A stretch of 64,000 nt of DNA. It comes from Pinus tabuliformis (lineage: Eukaryota; Streptophyta; Pinopsida; Pinales; Pinaceae). The stretch covers positions 1,676,560,667 through 1,676,624,666 of the forward strand of contig CM062818.1 in NCBI GenBank assembly GCA_031772625.1, in the 5' to 3' direction. Below the pieces are notes generated by a model. That model was not told the DNA's origin and did not search any database. It worked only from the letters and a program-made list of their open reading frames with translations. This document shows, piece by piece, positions 1 through 12,392 of this stretch. Numbering within the stretch: position 1 is the first letter of the stretch; each line of letters starts with the position of its first letter. The translations under genes and the position numbers were made by a program.

Positions 1-1904
1 TTAACTTCTTGGTCAAGTTTGTGATTTGGCTATACAGGCCTATGATCATCAGGTCTTGCAAACTTGTGCCTCCCCGATATTCATGGGGGAATCCTGCCAT
101 AGCTTCTATCTAGGATGTTTTCTCCAATGCATCCTGTAGGGTTACTATCTTCTGTTGTGTCAGTGGTGTTCTGGTAAAAGGCAAGATTGCCTTGGTAAAC
201 CAGTCCCACTGGTGATTTGGGTCCAACGTGTAACTCAACTTAGCAATGGCATCCTTAAACCTTTGCATGAGCTCCCAAGCCGTCTCGCCCTCCCTCTTCT
301 TAATTTCCCATAGCTCTGATAACCCCTACTAGTATGTCTGTAGCACCTTGAATTCCTGCATGTATCCCCTCATAATATCATCTATTGTGGTATTCTGGTT
401 CTTCTCTGCCCACTTTATGAATCAGCATAGAGCCTTTTCTCTTAGTTTCATCTGGAATTCCACCGCCTGGAAATTATCCAAAGTCTAGCGGGCCCTCCAT
501 ATGGCTTCGTAGAGGTACCAGTGTTGTTCCACATCCTCGTTCTCCCCTCCTGCAAATTCTGGGTATCTAGTAAACGATCCTGCCATAGTGCTCTGAGTAT
601 GGGCTAATCAGCACAAAACCTTTGCTTCCTGGATGTTGGGATCCCTATAGTTCTAAGTTACTACTATAGCTGGTTCTTGTGTTACTTCTAATTTTGAAAC
701 CATCCCTGTATCTCTCCCATGCACTATATAATCATGCTTCCCTGGCTAAGCTAATGAAAAATTCCTCTAGTTTGTGATAAGGTACCAGGGGAAGGTTGGG
801 GAAAATTCCACTTATGTTTTGGGGTTGGTGCTAATGAGTTTTGACAAATGATTCTTCCTCATCAAGCAACCTCCTCATTCCATTGCCCACATTATCCTCA
901 TCTCTTTCCTCATGCTAATATGGTTTCTGATCTTGTGATTCTCCTTCCGCAACCTGTAGGGAACGTCCTCTGTTAGTCCCGTGTTGTGATTCTACTTCTA
1001 CAACCTTCTGGGAAAGTCCTCCTTCGGTTCCCTGTTGCATTCCTATTTCTGCAACCTGTAGCGAACATCCTTCTTCATTTCCTTAGCTCCAACATCCCTC
1101 TTTTCCACACTAAAGTTTCCTAGCATCCCCTTCTCCTTCATCTTCAACCCGAGGTTTTCCCATAACCTATCCTACTTGGTGGGGTCCCCTCCTTCTCCTC
1201 TCTAAAGCCTGAGCCACTCTTGCCTACCATTTGTCTGTTGGAAGCACCCTCCTCTATGCGCTAACATCCCTAGCTATTCCCAATCCTTCCACATCCATCC
1301 CCTCAGTAGCATCCCTATCCCTCAGCAGGTAGCATTTCCCCCTTTAATTCCTTCCCCTGGTATTGGGTTTTTACGCTTCCATCTTGGTAGTGGGTAAAGG
1401 GAGGAGTCCTTCCTCTACTGTAAACATCTTAGTCCACATTGGGACTTCTCTTATCAATTCCCCTATTAGCCCAGAGTCAAACACAACTTCCAATTTTGAG
1501 AAAGGCTGGTAGCTCTCCGCAACAAACTCAACCACGTACCCTTCCACTATAGTCTTCACCCAAAAATCGACTGCTCTCATCCGATCATTATCCAAATGTT
1601 GTAGCAGTGCAATATTAGACAAAGTCCAATTATGGAAAAATGTCACTAATCAACCTGACTGACTCTGCCTCTTCAACTCCCTCAACCAATTGTATAGGTC
1701 CTCGGGGAACTTGCACCAAAAAATTTCATGTTGATCACTGATGCCATCGGCATATAAAATCCCTTCTCTTACCTTATCGATCGGTTGATTCCTGTGGGTA
1801 GCTTTCTCTACCACAAATTCATCTACTTTATTATTCCACCAATATTTGATTTCTCTTTTAAATATCCTTGACACCATATTCTAAACCAGTTCTCACAACT
1901 TTAG
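1..1904 (-). pseudogene. gag remnant, downstream copy of the Athila-like array
   Basis: The minus strand reads into a Gag-type protein. Its amino end, just after the primer site, begins MVSRIFKREIKYWWNN, and it is followed by a segment with FHNWTLSNIALLQHLDND. Both have close counterparts at about 10,440-10,700 in the other copy. The rest, toward position 1, corresponds to the capsid region and leaves the window. The copy is decayed with several breaks. The function as a structural protein is inferred from position between primer site and pol and from the capsid-like part; the amino-terminal segment is not a domain I can name. Confidence 0.6.
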
Positions 1905-1922
1905 GTCTCGACAATGGAACCA
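1905..1922 (-). promoter_or_regulatory. primer-binding-site-like sequence of the downstream copy
   Basis: On the minus strand, TGGTTCCATTGTCGAGAC starts two bases after the LTR end (CCAACA). It resembles the tRNA-Asp-type primer site of Athila elements with several transitions. The matching site at 10,726-10,743 supports the reading, but the exact tRNA is uncertain. Confidence 0.55.
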
Positions 1923-1924
1923 TT

Positions 1925-3632
1925 TGTTGGCTCGAAATAGTCATCAAGGGGAAGACCCTAGGTTTTGGCACATGAGGCCAACAGTGGTCGACTATAGTCT
2001 AGGATAGCACCAACATTTTCACCTTGCCCTTTGCACATGAGGCCAACAGTGGTCGACTATAGTCTAGGATAGCACCAACATTTTCACCTTACCCCAAAGG
2101 GCAAGGAGTCGCACATGAGGCGCACCGAAACCAAAAGGGAGAAGGGTTCAGAATGGGGTCGAAGGAGTATCCATCGGGTGTAGTTGATCACATACATATA
2201 TATCCGTTATACAGAAAGCAGAGATAACAACATCCTAGGATCATACACATATATCCATTATATAGAAAACAAAGATAATGACATCCTTGAATCAATCTAT
2301 GATTTAATGTCTACATGCAACTAATAGGCTATTGAAAATTTTAATAGACACACTAAGCATGAGGCCCAAATACATCAGAAACAAACATCAACTATGTCAT
2401 GTATTAACCTTAACATGAAAGATTACATTGTGATCCGGCATGCACCATAAGCATTACATAAAGTACCCAGCTCAATCACTCGGGTTCAGGTTGGTTCCAC
2501 GACCAAGTCCCTCGGATCCTGGCACTCTATCATTCAGCCTATGTAACTGTGTAACCCTTCACCTAATCTCTGCTAGAACTGAATCCTTCCTCCACTAGCT
2601 GGTCCAACAACCCTTTTTCCTCTAGTCTTCCCCTTTTAGTCCTTCTCGGCTGCCTGGACTGCCAGTTATCACTCGACTGTTTTCTCCCTTGGCTACTTTT
2701 GTGCCTTCCCACTTCCTCGACTACCTTTTCTTTCCACTGCCACATTTCCACAACTGTTCATTCCACCGCCCAACTATTGCAACCATCTGTCTCTTTCCCA
2801 CCCTTCTGTCCGTCAAAACTTGTCAAAACCTTTCAAAACTAAACGAAGGCCCCAACAAGCCCCGACCAAAATATCTTGACTCATCCCCGAGTTAAGTCAT
2901 TTCGACCTCTGGTGGTCTTGCTTTTACTTCCATGTCCTCTATAGGTGGCGCCTACATTACTACCAGTGATGTCTCTGTTGTTTACTGTACCGACACTTCT
3001 GCTGCTTCGATCATTTCTTGCGAGGTGGGTGCCTCTTCTGCCTCGATGCTAGCTTACCGCATGTCATCTGTTCCTGTAGACCCTTCTTGCCCTTGTGGTT
3101 TCACCGTTCCAAACGAAGGCTCCAACTCTGGGACTAAGGCTTGTGTCCACTACCTGAAGTCAGTGTATCTTTGAAGGGCCAGGTCCCAATTGGCGAGAAT
3201 TGCATCAGCACCTTGAGTGAATGCCTCAGCTGATTTGGATGTGACAACTATGATGTGGTCTGGAAGGTACAAAGTGGGTTTCATGGCATCTTGGTTTTGG
3301 CATGATAGGTTTATTTATTAACTAATTCTATGCTTAACGGGAAAGATTTTGTGACCATATCTTGACAGTTGCCTCATTAATTACTTAATTGGGAAATAAC
3401 TACTCGTACGGTGGATGGGATGGGTACTTGTGTGGTCATAAATTTTGGAAAAGGTTCAGACCTATGTGTATTCTGCTAATTAGGATGACATGTGTGACCA
3501 TTGTCTCTAGTAACTAGGCCTACCACCATGACCACTGACGCTAACCGATCTCTAGTGACTAGGTCTACCAACATGACCATTAACACTACCCATCGACCAT
3601 AAATGGGTTGTGGCATCCTAAGTTTTACCGCA
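1925..3632 (-). repeat. Athila-like LTR (left)
   Basis: A block of about 1.7 kb that aligns end to end with 10,746-12,392. On the plus strand the left edge is TGTTGGCTCG, which gives an LTR terminating in CCAACA next to a primer-site-like sequence. The right edge is placed at CGCA, giving a TG start (TGCGGTAAAAC) in the element's sense. That edge is approximate, because homology continues on both sides in a tandem arrangement. It contains a local 65-bp duplication that the other LTR lacks. Confidence 0.7.
1968..2090. repeat. 65-bp tandem duplication inside the LTR
   Basis: A unit beginning GCACATGAGGCCAACAGTGG at 1,968 recurs almost unchanged at 2,033. The right-hand LTR has one copy, so the duplication arose after the two LTRs separated. 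Confidence 0.85.
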
Positions 3633-4803
3633 ACCTTATTATCTCGAACTTTTTTTTTCTTTTACTTACAGAATGGCTTCAGGCACACACCATTCACCCA
3701 TCCCTGCAGTATGACTCCATCCAGTTGCATGAGTATTACTATTCCTGACTCTTTTATTTCTACGACTATGAATGGGCCTAACTAGTGCATCTACAATTTT
3801 CTAGCGAACTTCTGGAACTTGCTGTCATAAAGGAGCACCTAGTCTTTGGCTTCAAATGACCTCTTCTTGATATCCCTATCATGTCAAGACTTTTTTTTCG
3901 TTGCTCGACTAATTTATGGAACTCTGCTAAGAACTCGGTTTCATCGAGTTCCATCAGCTGGCTTAGTCTGTCCCGCAAGGCAATGCCATCCATCATTCCC
4001 ATAGCTTCTGAGGATAGCATGATGGGTAGTATAAATTCTGTTGGTACCACCAATTATCTGCCATACACAAGCTAAAATGGAGTTTTCTTTATGCAGTGTT
4101 TTTACTGTTGTCCTATATGCCCATAGAGTCGTTGGAATTCTTTCATCCTAGTCATCCTAGTTGGTAGATATGACTTTTGTTAGCCCTTTCTCTAGTATTT
4201 CATTAAATGCTTCTATTGCACCATGGCTTGTAGATGATAAGGACTACTCTTATTATGCTGAACCATCAAAGTCATTAGCAGAGTCTCAATGGTTTCATTT
4301 AGAAAGTGGGTTCCCTAGCCACTTGTGAGGCTCCTTGAGCATCTGAACCTTGAAATAATATTTTCAAAAATGAACCTTTCTATTGTTTTTGCTGTGCAGT
4401 CTTTCACTGGCGGAGCCTCTACCCATGTTCTGAGGTATTCTTTCGCTATAATTATGTATCAGGCTCACCAGTCTCTTATTGGTGGAGAGATTGGTCCAAT
4501 GAATTTTATTGCCCACTTATCAAATATCTGCACCATATGGACTGGGTGTATTGGCAGTTCATCGCGCCGCCAAGGTTTACTAACCCTTTGATAGAAATTA
4601 CACTCCTTGGAAAATACTTTAGAAACTTTATGGATAGTGGGCCACCATAATCCTATGTGTACTATCTCTCTTGCATTGGCCCTGCCTCCTACATGGCCTC
4701 CTACGATTCCTGCATGGCACTCCCATAGGACATTCTTTCTTTCGTGTTGTAGTACATAATGCCTGAGTATTTGGTCCAATCCCATTTTGTAGAGGTGTCC
4801 CAC
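3633..4803 (-). pseudogene. integrase remnant, Athila-like element
   Basis: The minus strand from about 4,803 encodes an integrase zinc-finger region: ECHAGIVGGHVGG, the family's LWWPT signature, then paired cysteines near CNFYQRVSKP. The start of the catalytic core follows (FDKWAIKFIGPI). The carboxyl part at 3,778-4,053 contains VVPTEFILP and LDETEFLAEFH, typical of the region after the core in Ty3/gypsy integrases. It lies directly after RNase H, as in this superfamily. It is decayed with several breaks and cannot be active as it stands. Confidence 0.8.
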
Positions 4804-4809
4804 GATGAG

Positions 4810-5409
4810 CTAGTAATGTGCTACTCTGACCACCAAGTGTCGTCTGTGTACAGCTATGTATCCCTCTAGGAAACGAGATATTGTTAGAAATGTAGCAATC
4901 TCTTCTAGGTTGTTAGGAATTTTCTCTATACTGAATAGGTCAGCATCAAGAAATCGATTGCCTATTGCTCCTTCATTCTCCTCTATATCCAGGTGCGACA
5001 TGTGATCTGGACCCACATTCAATCTGTCGAGCTTAACAACCACTTCAAACATGGATTCTTGGAACAGTAAAAGCCACCTGCATATTCTTCCTTCTAGTTT
5101 TGGCTCGTTTATTAAGTATTTCAACACAAAGTGGTTTGTAAAGAATTTGAAGGACGCACCCAATAAGTAGGGTCTGAACTTTTGGAGATAGTAGACCATT
5201 GCTAGAGCTTCCTGTTCAGTTGTTCTGTAGTTTCGTTCCATCGCGGAGAGATTTCTTCTAGCGTAGTATACTGGATGGTCCATTCTTTTCTCTCCTAGTT
5301 TCACTAAGACTGCTCCTAGTGTTATCCCAGATGCGTGAATATGTACGTGGAACATTTTATTCCAGTCTGGGTACACTAATATGGGGGTGCTTACTAATCT
5401 TTCCTTCAA
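4810..5409 (-). pseudogene. RNase H domain remnant, Athila-like pol
   Basis: A 199-residue open stretch matches the RNase H region that follows RT in Ty3/gypsy pol. It has STPILVYPDWNKMFHVHIHASG at the connection, DHPVYYARRNLSAMERNYRTTE, ALAMVYYLQKFRPYLLG, and FKFFTNHFVLKYL followed by EGRICRWLLLFQE. The usual ASG/TDH landmarks are partly altered. The family uses this activity to remove RNA from the RNA:DNA hybrid. Part of a broken pol. Confidence 0.85.
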
Positions 5410-5439
5410 TTCATTCAGAGTTGCTTGACAGTCTACAGT

Positions 5440-6330
5440 CTAGATGAATTCTTCCATCTTCTTTCGAAATTTATCCATCGGGGATGTTATGGATGTGTAG
5501 TTCTCGATGAACCATCTGTAGTACCCCTTGTGACCCAGAGCTACCCTTAGTTGTTTCATGTTGCACGGTGGTTCCATGTGGACAATTGGTGCAACCTTGG
5601 TGAGTTCTACACAGACTCCATCCTTGCCAACAATATGACCCAATAGAGTTCCAAAGGGAACTGAGAAAATGCATTTTTTTAGATTTAAGGAAATCTGAAA
5701 GTATCTCCACCTCTCAAACATCACTGTTAATAAGCTGGTATGTTTCTTAAATAGGATGTATATTGTCCAGTTTTCCATGTACAATTCTAGGAACTTATGA
5801 ATATAATCTCGAAATGCAGCTATGACAATCCATGAGAAGACTCCTGGTGCATTCTTTAATCTAAATGGCATTACATTGTATGTGTATGCCCCCCATTCAG
5901 TCATGAAATTTGTTTTCCTTTTGTCCTCTTCAGCTATTCGGGCCTGGTGGTAACCTGAGAACCCATCTGTGAATGAGTGTGCTTCATTCCATGCAACATT
6001 GTCTAGGACTTCCTTGCTGAATGGTGTGGGGAATGGTTCATGCACACATGCATTATTCAGGCTTCTATAATCGACACATACCCTAATTTTAGTTGCATCC
6101 TTCTTGTTTTTCATAACTATGGGGCTTATCTAGTCAACTTCATCTACCAGAAATATGATTCTTGCATCCAACATTTTGTTAATTTCCCTTTTAACATTCT
6201 CTTTTACCCTTGGGTTCATTTGGTATTATTTGTGCTTTACTGGCCAAGCATCTGGTTTCAGAACAATTTTCATTTCTCCTATGTTACCTTTTATCCCCTT
6301 GAGTTCTACCACTGAAGGTGGGAACAGGTC
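5440..6330 (-). pseudogene. reverse transcriptase remnant, Athila-like pol
   Basis: RT blocks are visible in order on the minus strand: RVCVDYRSLNNACVHEPFPT, HSFTDGFSGYHQARI, WGAYTYNVMPFRLKNAPGVF, LLGHIVGKDGV and LGHKGYYRWFIENY. The position where the YxDD catalytic motif is expected reads YMENW, so the active site is not preserved. The style (VDYRSLNNAC, FSGYHQ) is that of the Athila/Tat side of Ty3/gypsy. Decayed with several breaks. Confidence 0.85.
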
Positions 6331-6482
6331 CTGGTATTCTTGCAATAAGTCAAAAATTTCTTTGGTGGTTTGTTCATCCCAGTAATCTCCAGCAATGCTA
6401 TTTTGGGCTTATCTTCCATCCCCACATTCTATTATCTCAACTTCACTGGTAGGAGATGGGCACCTTCTGTCGAAGGGTTCTC

Positions 6483-7170
6483 CTAGATACTTCTTCCCCC
6501 TTCCGTTTCTCCAAAGTCTAGGTGTCTAAGCCCCTCTAATCCGTCCTCCTCTCGTTCTACATCTATTTTATCGCAGGTCACAAATCCTAACAATGCTATA
6601 TCGTACAAGCATTGTAGAAAGTTTCCCTTGTTCCCCCCTTCATCTAACATCTTTGTGGTGAACACAACCCCTTTTATTTCCTGGAGTACCTCTGTCATTT
6701 ATGCCTCATTCCCTTGAATGAAAAATTGCTGACGAACTTTTCCCCCAAGGTACCCCAACTAGTTGTCTGTTGTCGTAGCTCCTCCTAGATATACCAAGCT
6801 CGAGGGACAGTGTCGACGGTATGTATAAATGCATGTACCCACTAATTCCTCAGCAATCCCTGGCTCTCCCAGCTCGTCATGCAGTCTTTGATGTGCTTCT
6901 CGACCCTTGAATTCCATGTGTATTTCTCTTCATCCTATCATCAATCTACCTCTTTATCAAGTCTCTACTTCATTGCTTGCTTAATATTCCCCCAGTATTT
7001 TAATGCTTTGCAGTGCGCCTTCCACCAGCTTGCTGGCATTGCCATGAGCCCGATGTTTAGAAAGGGAATCCTTTGGTCTTCTAGTATGTCCTGGTCCACC
7101 CTATCTAAAAAACGGTGCACCAACACAAGTCCATAGTACTTCGGGTAGTCATCCATTCCCATGTCTAACC
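6483..7170 (-). pseudogene. extra capsid-like segment between protease and RT
   Basis: The minus strand encodes a region with PKYYGLVLVHRFLDRVDQ, then a tryptophan-rich part (MPASWWKAHCKALKYWGNIK) that recalls the Retrotrans_gag fold, in which tryptophans flank a short helix. It precedes RT rather than following the LTR, where Gag normally sits. I cannot name the domain. It may be a second Gag-like module peculiar to this lineage or the tail of an accessory protein. The region is decayed. Confidence 0.35.
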
Positions 7171-7379
7171 AGTTTACTCGGCATATTATTGCACATCATC
7201 AAGTTGTCACTTCATATCCACTTTATGGCCATGCATCCCATGCATATTTTGAAATAGTTTTGAGCTTTGAATGCTTCTCCAGCTAAGAAATCCTCCAGCC
7301 ATAGGATTTATGTAGTCCTCCCTATTCCTTGATGTGAGCATATATAACTGGTCTAATACCCCTGGTTTATCCATATCAT

Positions 7380-7740
7380 CTGTTGGCTCAGTGAACCTAG
7401 GTCCTTAGTACGGGTTTCACAGCTGGATCAATCTTAGCCCATCTGCTTCAAATATCATCAGCTCCTTCAAGTTTTCATATTCCCAGTCAATCCTGAAGAG
7501 TGTTGGATACGGATCTTTATCACCCATAATGTCAATTACTTCTAACTCGGTGTGCGTTTTCACCCCTGCTACAACAACCTTTAAACTTTTCAATTTTCCA
7601 ATGGGGAATATGCAATACTGATTCGCTATTCTTAACTAAATTGGTGAGTACTCCAGCTGTGGCTTCCCCATTTCCTCCCAAGTCTTCCTAGGTAAGATGT
7701 TTACATTTGACCCTAAGTCGATCATATTTTCCCTTATCTA
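7380..7740 (-). pseudogene. protease remnant, Athila-like element
   Basis: The segment MIDLGSNVNILPRKTWEEMG matches the retropepsin active-site block (usually D-S/T-G-A then N-[IF]-L), with DLG here. It is followed by ELEVIDIMGDKDPYPTLF, like the second half of the domain. It lies between the zinc-knuckle region and RT, the usual place for the protease that cuts Gag-Pol. Decayed. Confidence 0.6.
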
Positions 7741-10725
7741 GAACCCTATCACTTGCGCATTGATTTGAAACTCCTTTCTTCTCCTTTTCTTATTCTGCTT
7801 CACCCTCCTAGAGGCTTTCTCCAGCAAGGTTGCACATAGTTGTCCCACTCTCCCTTCCTCCATGGATACTATGGCCTTCAATCTTTTTCGTAATTCTTTT
7901 AGCATGGCCTCATCCTCAACAATTTTCAAGAATAATTTAAACGACTCCCCAGTTGGCTGGGTGTCATCGGGCACATAGACTTGAGCTCTTTGGGTGTCCC
8001 TATCTTCCGTCATTCCTTCAAACAATTTGGTTGCTTCTTGATGGCACTGCCTTTGGCACTCGGGCTGATATTCCCTCCATGGTGACACCGCTTTAACGAT
8101 TGGGGGGGTTGTCTGTGTAGCAGTCATCCCTTGTCTTCTTCCCTCCTCTGGTGACTATATTGATATTGGTCGCAGGGAGGCCATCGTCGATCCAAGGCTC
8201 AAAATTTACCAAGTTGGCCCCCCATTGTCGACTTCTCTCTTCCCACTTCATAATGATCTCTAGGCAGTCCTCCATCACATGGGTGTTAACTCTACACTGT
8301 GAACACTAGGGTCTCCTTGGGAGTTGGCATTCTCTAGCAACATGTCCTTCCTAGTCACAGTTGTAACACCTTAAGGCTCATGTTCCTCCTATTCTTCCTC
8401 CGCGTCCATTTCCTCCTCGCCATCCTCGACTTGCTTCATTGACCATGAACATGGATCTATCTAGTCTTTCTGCTAGAGCATCCAGTGCTCGACACTGATC
8501 TGTGTGATGAGTTTTAGATGCGCAGAACTCACAGTAGTTGTTATTGGGAAAATTAGATTATTTTTTCATAGTTGGGCACATCTACAACAAGTTTCCATAT
8601 GCCCTACAAATCTCATAGAAGTCCTAGTTATTCTTTCCTGGGAAGCGTCCTTGCGCTCCAACTGTCACAATCCCTACAGTGGGAGGGGCCCCTTATGACC
8701 CTGCCACCCCCACTAGGTGATTAACTCCCTGCAACCATGGGAATTTCATCATAACATGCCCCTACATCAGGCAGTGGTTGCACCAAACATTGGGCCTGGC
8801 TAGTTGTATAGGCTATAGATCCCTCAGCTTCTCGATCAAGTTCATGATTTGGCTCTGCAAGCCTGTGATCGTCGGGTCTTTCAAACTTGTGCCTCCTCGA
8901 TATTCAAGGGGGAATCCCACCTTAGCTTCTATATGGGATGCTTGATCCAATGCATCTTGCAGGGTTCCTATCTTCTATTATGTCAGTAATTTTTTGTTCA
9001 TAGGCAAGAGTGCCTTGATAAACTAGTTCCACTGGTGATTTGGGTCTAGGGTGTAACTAAACTTAGCGATGGCATCCTTAAACATTTGCATGAGCTCCAA
9101 ATTCATGTCACCCTCTATCTGCTTAATTTCCCACAGCTCTGATAACCCCTTCTATTCTCTCTGTGACACCTTGAATTCCTGCACGAATCCCCTATTAATA
9201 TCATCTATTGTGGGATTCTGGTTCTGCTCTACCCACTTTATGAACTAGCGTAGAGCCATTTCTCTTAGCATGGTCTAGAATTCCATCGCCTGGATGTTAT
9301 TTGGAGTCTGACGGGCCCTCCAGATGGCTTCACAAAGGTACTAGTGTTTCTCCACTTCCTCGTTCCCCCTTCTTGCAAATTCTGGGTATCTAGTAAACGA
9401 CCCCACCATACTGCTCTAAGTATGGGCTAATCAACACAAAACCTTTGCTTCCTGGCTATTGGGTTCCTTATAGTCCTAAGTTACTACTATATCTGGTTCT
9501 TGCATTACTTCTAATATCGAAACCAGCACTGTATCTCTCCCGCGCACTATATATCTATTCTTCCTTAGCTAAGCTAATGACAAATCCCTCTGGTTTGTGA
9601 GAAGGTACGAGGGGAAGGTTGGGGAAAACACCAGTTATGTTTTTGGGTTAGTGCTAATGAATTTTGATGAATGCTTCCTCCTAATTGAACAACCTCCTCA
9701 TTCTATTGCCCACATTATCTTCATCTCTTTCCTCATGCCAATATGGTTTCTGATTGCGATTCTCCTTCCACAACCTCTAGGGAAGGTACTTTGTCAGTCC
9801 CATGTTCTGATTATACTTTTGCAACCTTCCAGGAAAGTCCTCCTTCAGTTCTCTATTACGATCCTAGCTCTGCAAACTCCAGGGAATGTCCTTCTTCATT
9901 TCCTTGGCTATGACATCCCTCTTTCCCACACTTGGGTTTCTTAGCACCATCTTCTCCTTCCCCTTCAACTTGGGGTTTTCCCATCACCACTCCTACTTGG
10001 TGGGGCCCCATCCTTCTCTTCCTTAGAGCCTAAGCCACTCTTGCCTGCCACTTGTCTACTAGTAGTTCCCTCCTCTATGCTCTAACATCCTTAGCTCTTC
10101 TCAATCCTTCCACATCCATCCCCTCAGCAACATCCCTATCCCTTAGTAGGTAAAAACTCCCCCTTTAATTCCTTCCCCTGGTACTAGGGTTTTACGCTTC
10201 CATCCCTGTAGTGGGTAAAGCTAGCAATCCTTCCTCTACCATAAACATCATAATCCACGTCGGGACTTCTCTTATCAATTCCCCTCTTAGCCCAGATTCG
10301 GACAAAGCTTCCGCTTTTGAGAAATACTAGTAGCTCTCTGTAGTAGACTCAACCACGTACCCTTCCACCATAGTCTTCACCCAGAAATCGACTACTCTTG
10401 TCTGATCATTATACAACTGTTGTAGTAGTGCAATATTGGATGAAGTCCAATTATGGCAAACTGTCATCGATCCACCTGACTGACTCTACCTCTTCAGCTC
10501 CCTCAACCAATTGTATAGGTCCTCGGGGGACTTGCACCAGAAAATTTCATACTAGTCATTGATGCCATTAGTGTATAAAATCCCTTCACTTACCTTGTCG
10601 ATCGGTTGATTCCTGCTGGAAACTTTCTCTACCCCAAATTCATCTACTTAATCATTCCACAAATCTTTCATTTCTCTTTTAAATACCCTTGACACCATAT
10701 TCTGAACCAATTCTCACAACTTTAG
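7738..10725 (-). pseudogene. gag remnant, central copy of the Athila-like array
   Basis: From the primer site at 10,726 down to about 7,740 the minus strand encodes Gag parts. These are the MVSRVFKRE-type amino end (10,700), a capsid stretch around 9,050-9,330, and a zinc-knuckle area near 8,290-8,400 with spaced Cys/His and HVMEDCLEIIMKWEERSRQW just after it. A basic stretch (RRVKQNKKRRRKEF) at the carboxyl end would suit nucleic-acid binding. Gag would form the particle that carries the RNA. It is broken many times. Confidence 0.65.
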
Positions 10726-10743
10726 GTCCCGAAAATGGAGCCA
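10726..10743 (-). promoter_or_regulatory. primer-binding-site-like sequence, central copy
   Basis: On the minus strand, TGGCTCCATTTTCGGGAC begins two bases after the LTR end. It matches about 12 of 18 positions of the tRNA-Asp-type site used by Athila elements. This fixes the transcription direction of the element as right to left. Confidence 0.6.
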
Positions 10744-10745
10744 TT

Positions 10746-12392
10746 TGTTGGCTCGAAAGAGTCATCGGGGGGACGACCCTCGGTTTGGGTGCAGGAGGCC
10801 AATAGTGGTCTATTATAGTCTAGGATAGCACAGACATTTTCACCTTACCCCAAAGGGCAAGGAGTCTCACTCGAGGTGCGCCACGACTGAAAGGGAGAAG
10901 GGTTCAAAGGATTATCCATCAGGTGCAGTCGATCACATACATATATATCCATTTTATAGAAAGTAGAGATAAAAACATCATAGGAGCAGACACATATATC
11001 CATTATATGGAAAGCAGAGATAACAACATCCTTGAATCAATCTATGATTTAACATCTACATGCAACTGATAGGCTATTCAAAATTTTAATAGACACACTA
11101 AGCATGAGGCCCAAATACATCAGAAGTCACAACCAACATCGGCTATGTCTTATATTAACCATAACATGGAAGATTACATTGTGATCTAGCATTTGCCATA
11201 AACATTACATAAAGTAGCCATCGCAATCGCTTGGGTTCACATTGGTTCTATGACCAAGTCCCTCAGATGCTAGCACTCTATCCTTCAGCCACTGCAACTA
11301 TGTAACCCTTCGCTTGATCTTGCTTGCAACTGACTCATTCCTCTGCTAGCTGGTCCAACAACCCTTTTTCCTCCCTAGTCTTCCCCTTTTATGTCCTTCT
11401 CGACTACCAATACTTCCAGTTATTCCTCGGTTGTTTTCTTCCTTGGCTACTTTTACGCCTTCCCACCTCCTCATTTTCCTTTTCTTTCTATTGACACCTT
11501 GCCACCACTCCTCTACAACTGTTAGTTCCACCACCCAACCATTTATTCCATCTATCTCATTCCTTCCCATTGATTAGTCAAAACTAGTCAAAACCTTTCA
11601 AAATTAAATGAAGGTCCCAATAGGAATCAATCATAATTTCTTGACTTATCCCCGAGTCAAGTCATTTTGACCTTTAGTGGTCCTATTGTTGCTTCCATGT
11701 GCTCTACAGGTGGTGGCTGCATTGCCACCAACATTGTCTCTACTGTTTTGTTGTACTGACACTTCTGCTGCTTCGATTGTTGCTTGCAGAGTGGGTGCCT
11801 CTTCTGCCTCAATCCTGGCTTGCAGTGTGGCATTTGTTCCTGCAGCCCCTTCTTTCCCACGTGCTTCCCCCATTCCAAATGAAGGCTCCAACTCTAGGAC
11901 TGAAGTTTTTGTCCACTGCCTGAATTTAGTGTATCTTTTAAGGTCCAGGTCCCAAATGGAGAGAATTTCGTCAACGCCTTGAGTGAACGCCTCAACCGAT
12001 TCGGACGTGACAACTATGATGTGGTATGGAAATTATAGAGTCGACTGCATGCCGTATTTATTTTTCCATGATGGGTTTACTTATTAACTAATTCTATGCT
12101 TAATGGAAAAGATTTTGTGACCCTATCTTGACAGTTGCGTTTACATAATCAGGAAATAGATACTGGTATGGTGGATGGGATGGGTACTTTTGCAGTCATC
12201 AATTCTAGAAAACGATCAGACCTACATGTTTCTGCTGATTAGGATGACATGTGTGGCCATTTTCTCTGCTGACTAGGCCTACCACCATGACCACTAACGC
12301 TACCCAATATCTGGTGACTAGGCCTACACACCGTGATAATTGACACTACCCCCCGACCACAAGTGGGTTGTGGCATCCTAAGTTTTGCTGCA
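10746..12392 (-). repeat. Athila-like LTR (right)
   Basis: Counterpart of 1,925-3,632. The left edge TGTTGGCTCG is well placed beside the primer site. The right edge near CTGCA at 12,392 is set by matching the other LTR and is approximate. In the element's sense it begins TGCAGCAAAACTTAGGATGC. It is clearly diverged from its partner (roughly one base in six by eye), so both are old. Confidence 0.7.

Noticed and set aside
2200-2300. Additional tandem pair in the Athila-like LTR (ATATATCC-TTATA words)
   Set aside because: Present in both LTRs and short; ordinary LTR content, not a separate element.
3568-3573. CCAACA as an alternative LTR edge
   Set aside because: It would pair with TGTTGG, but the other LTR lacks it at the matching position and no polypurine tract follows.
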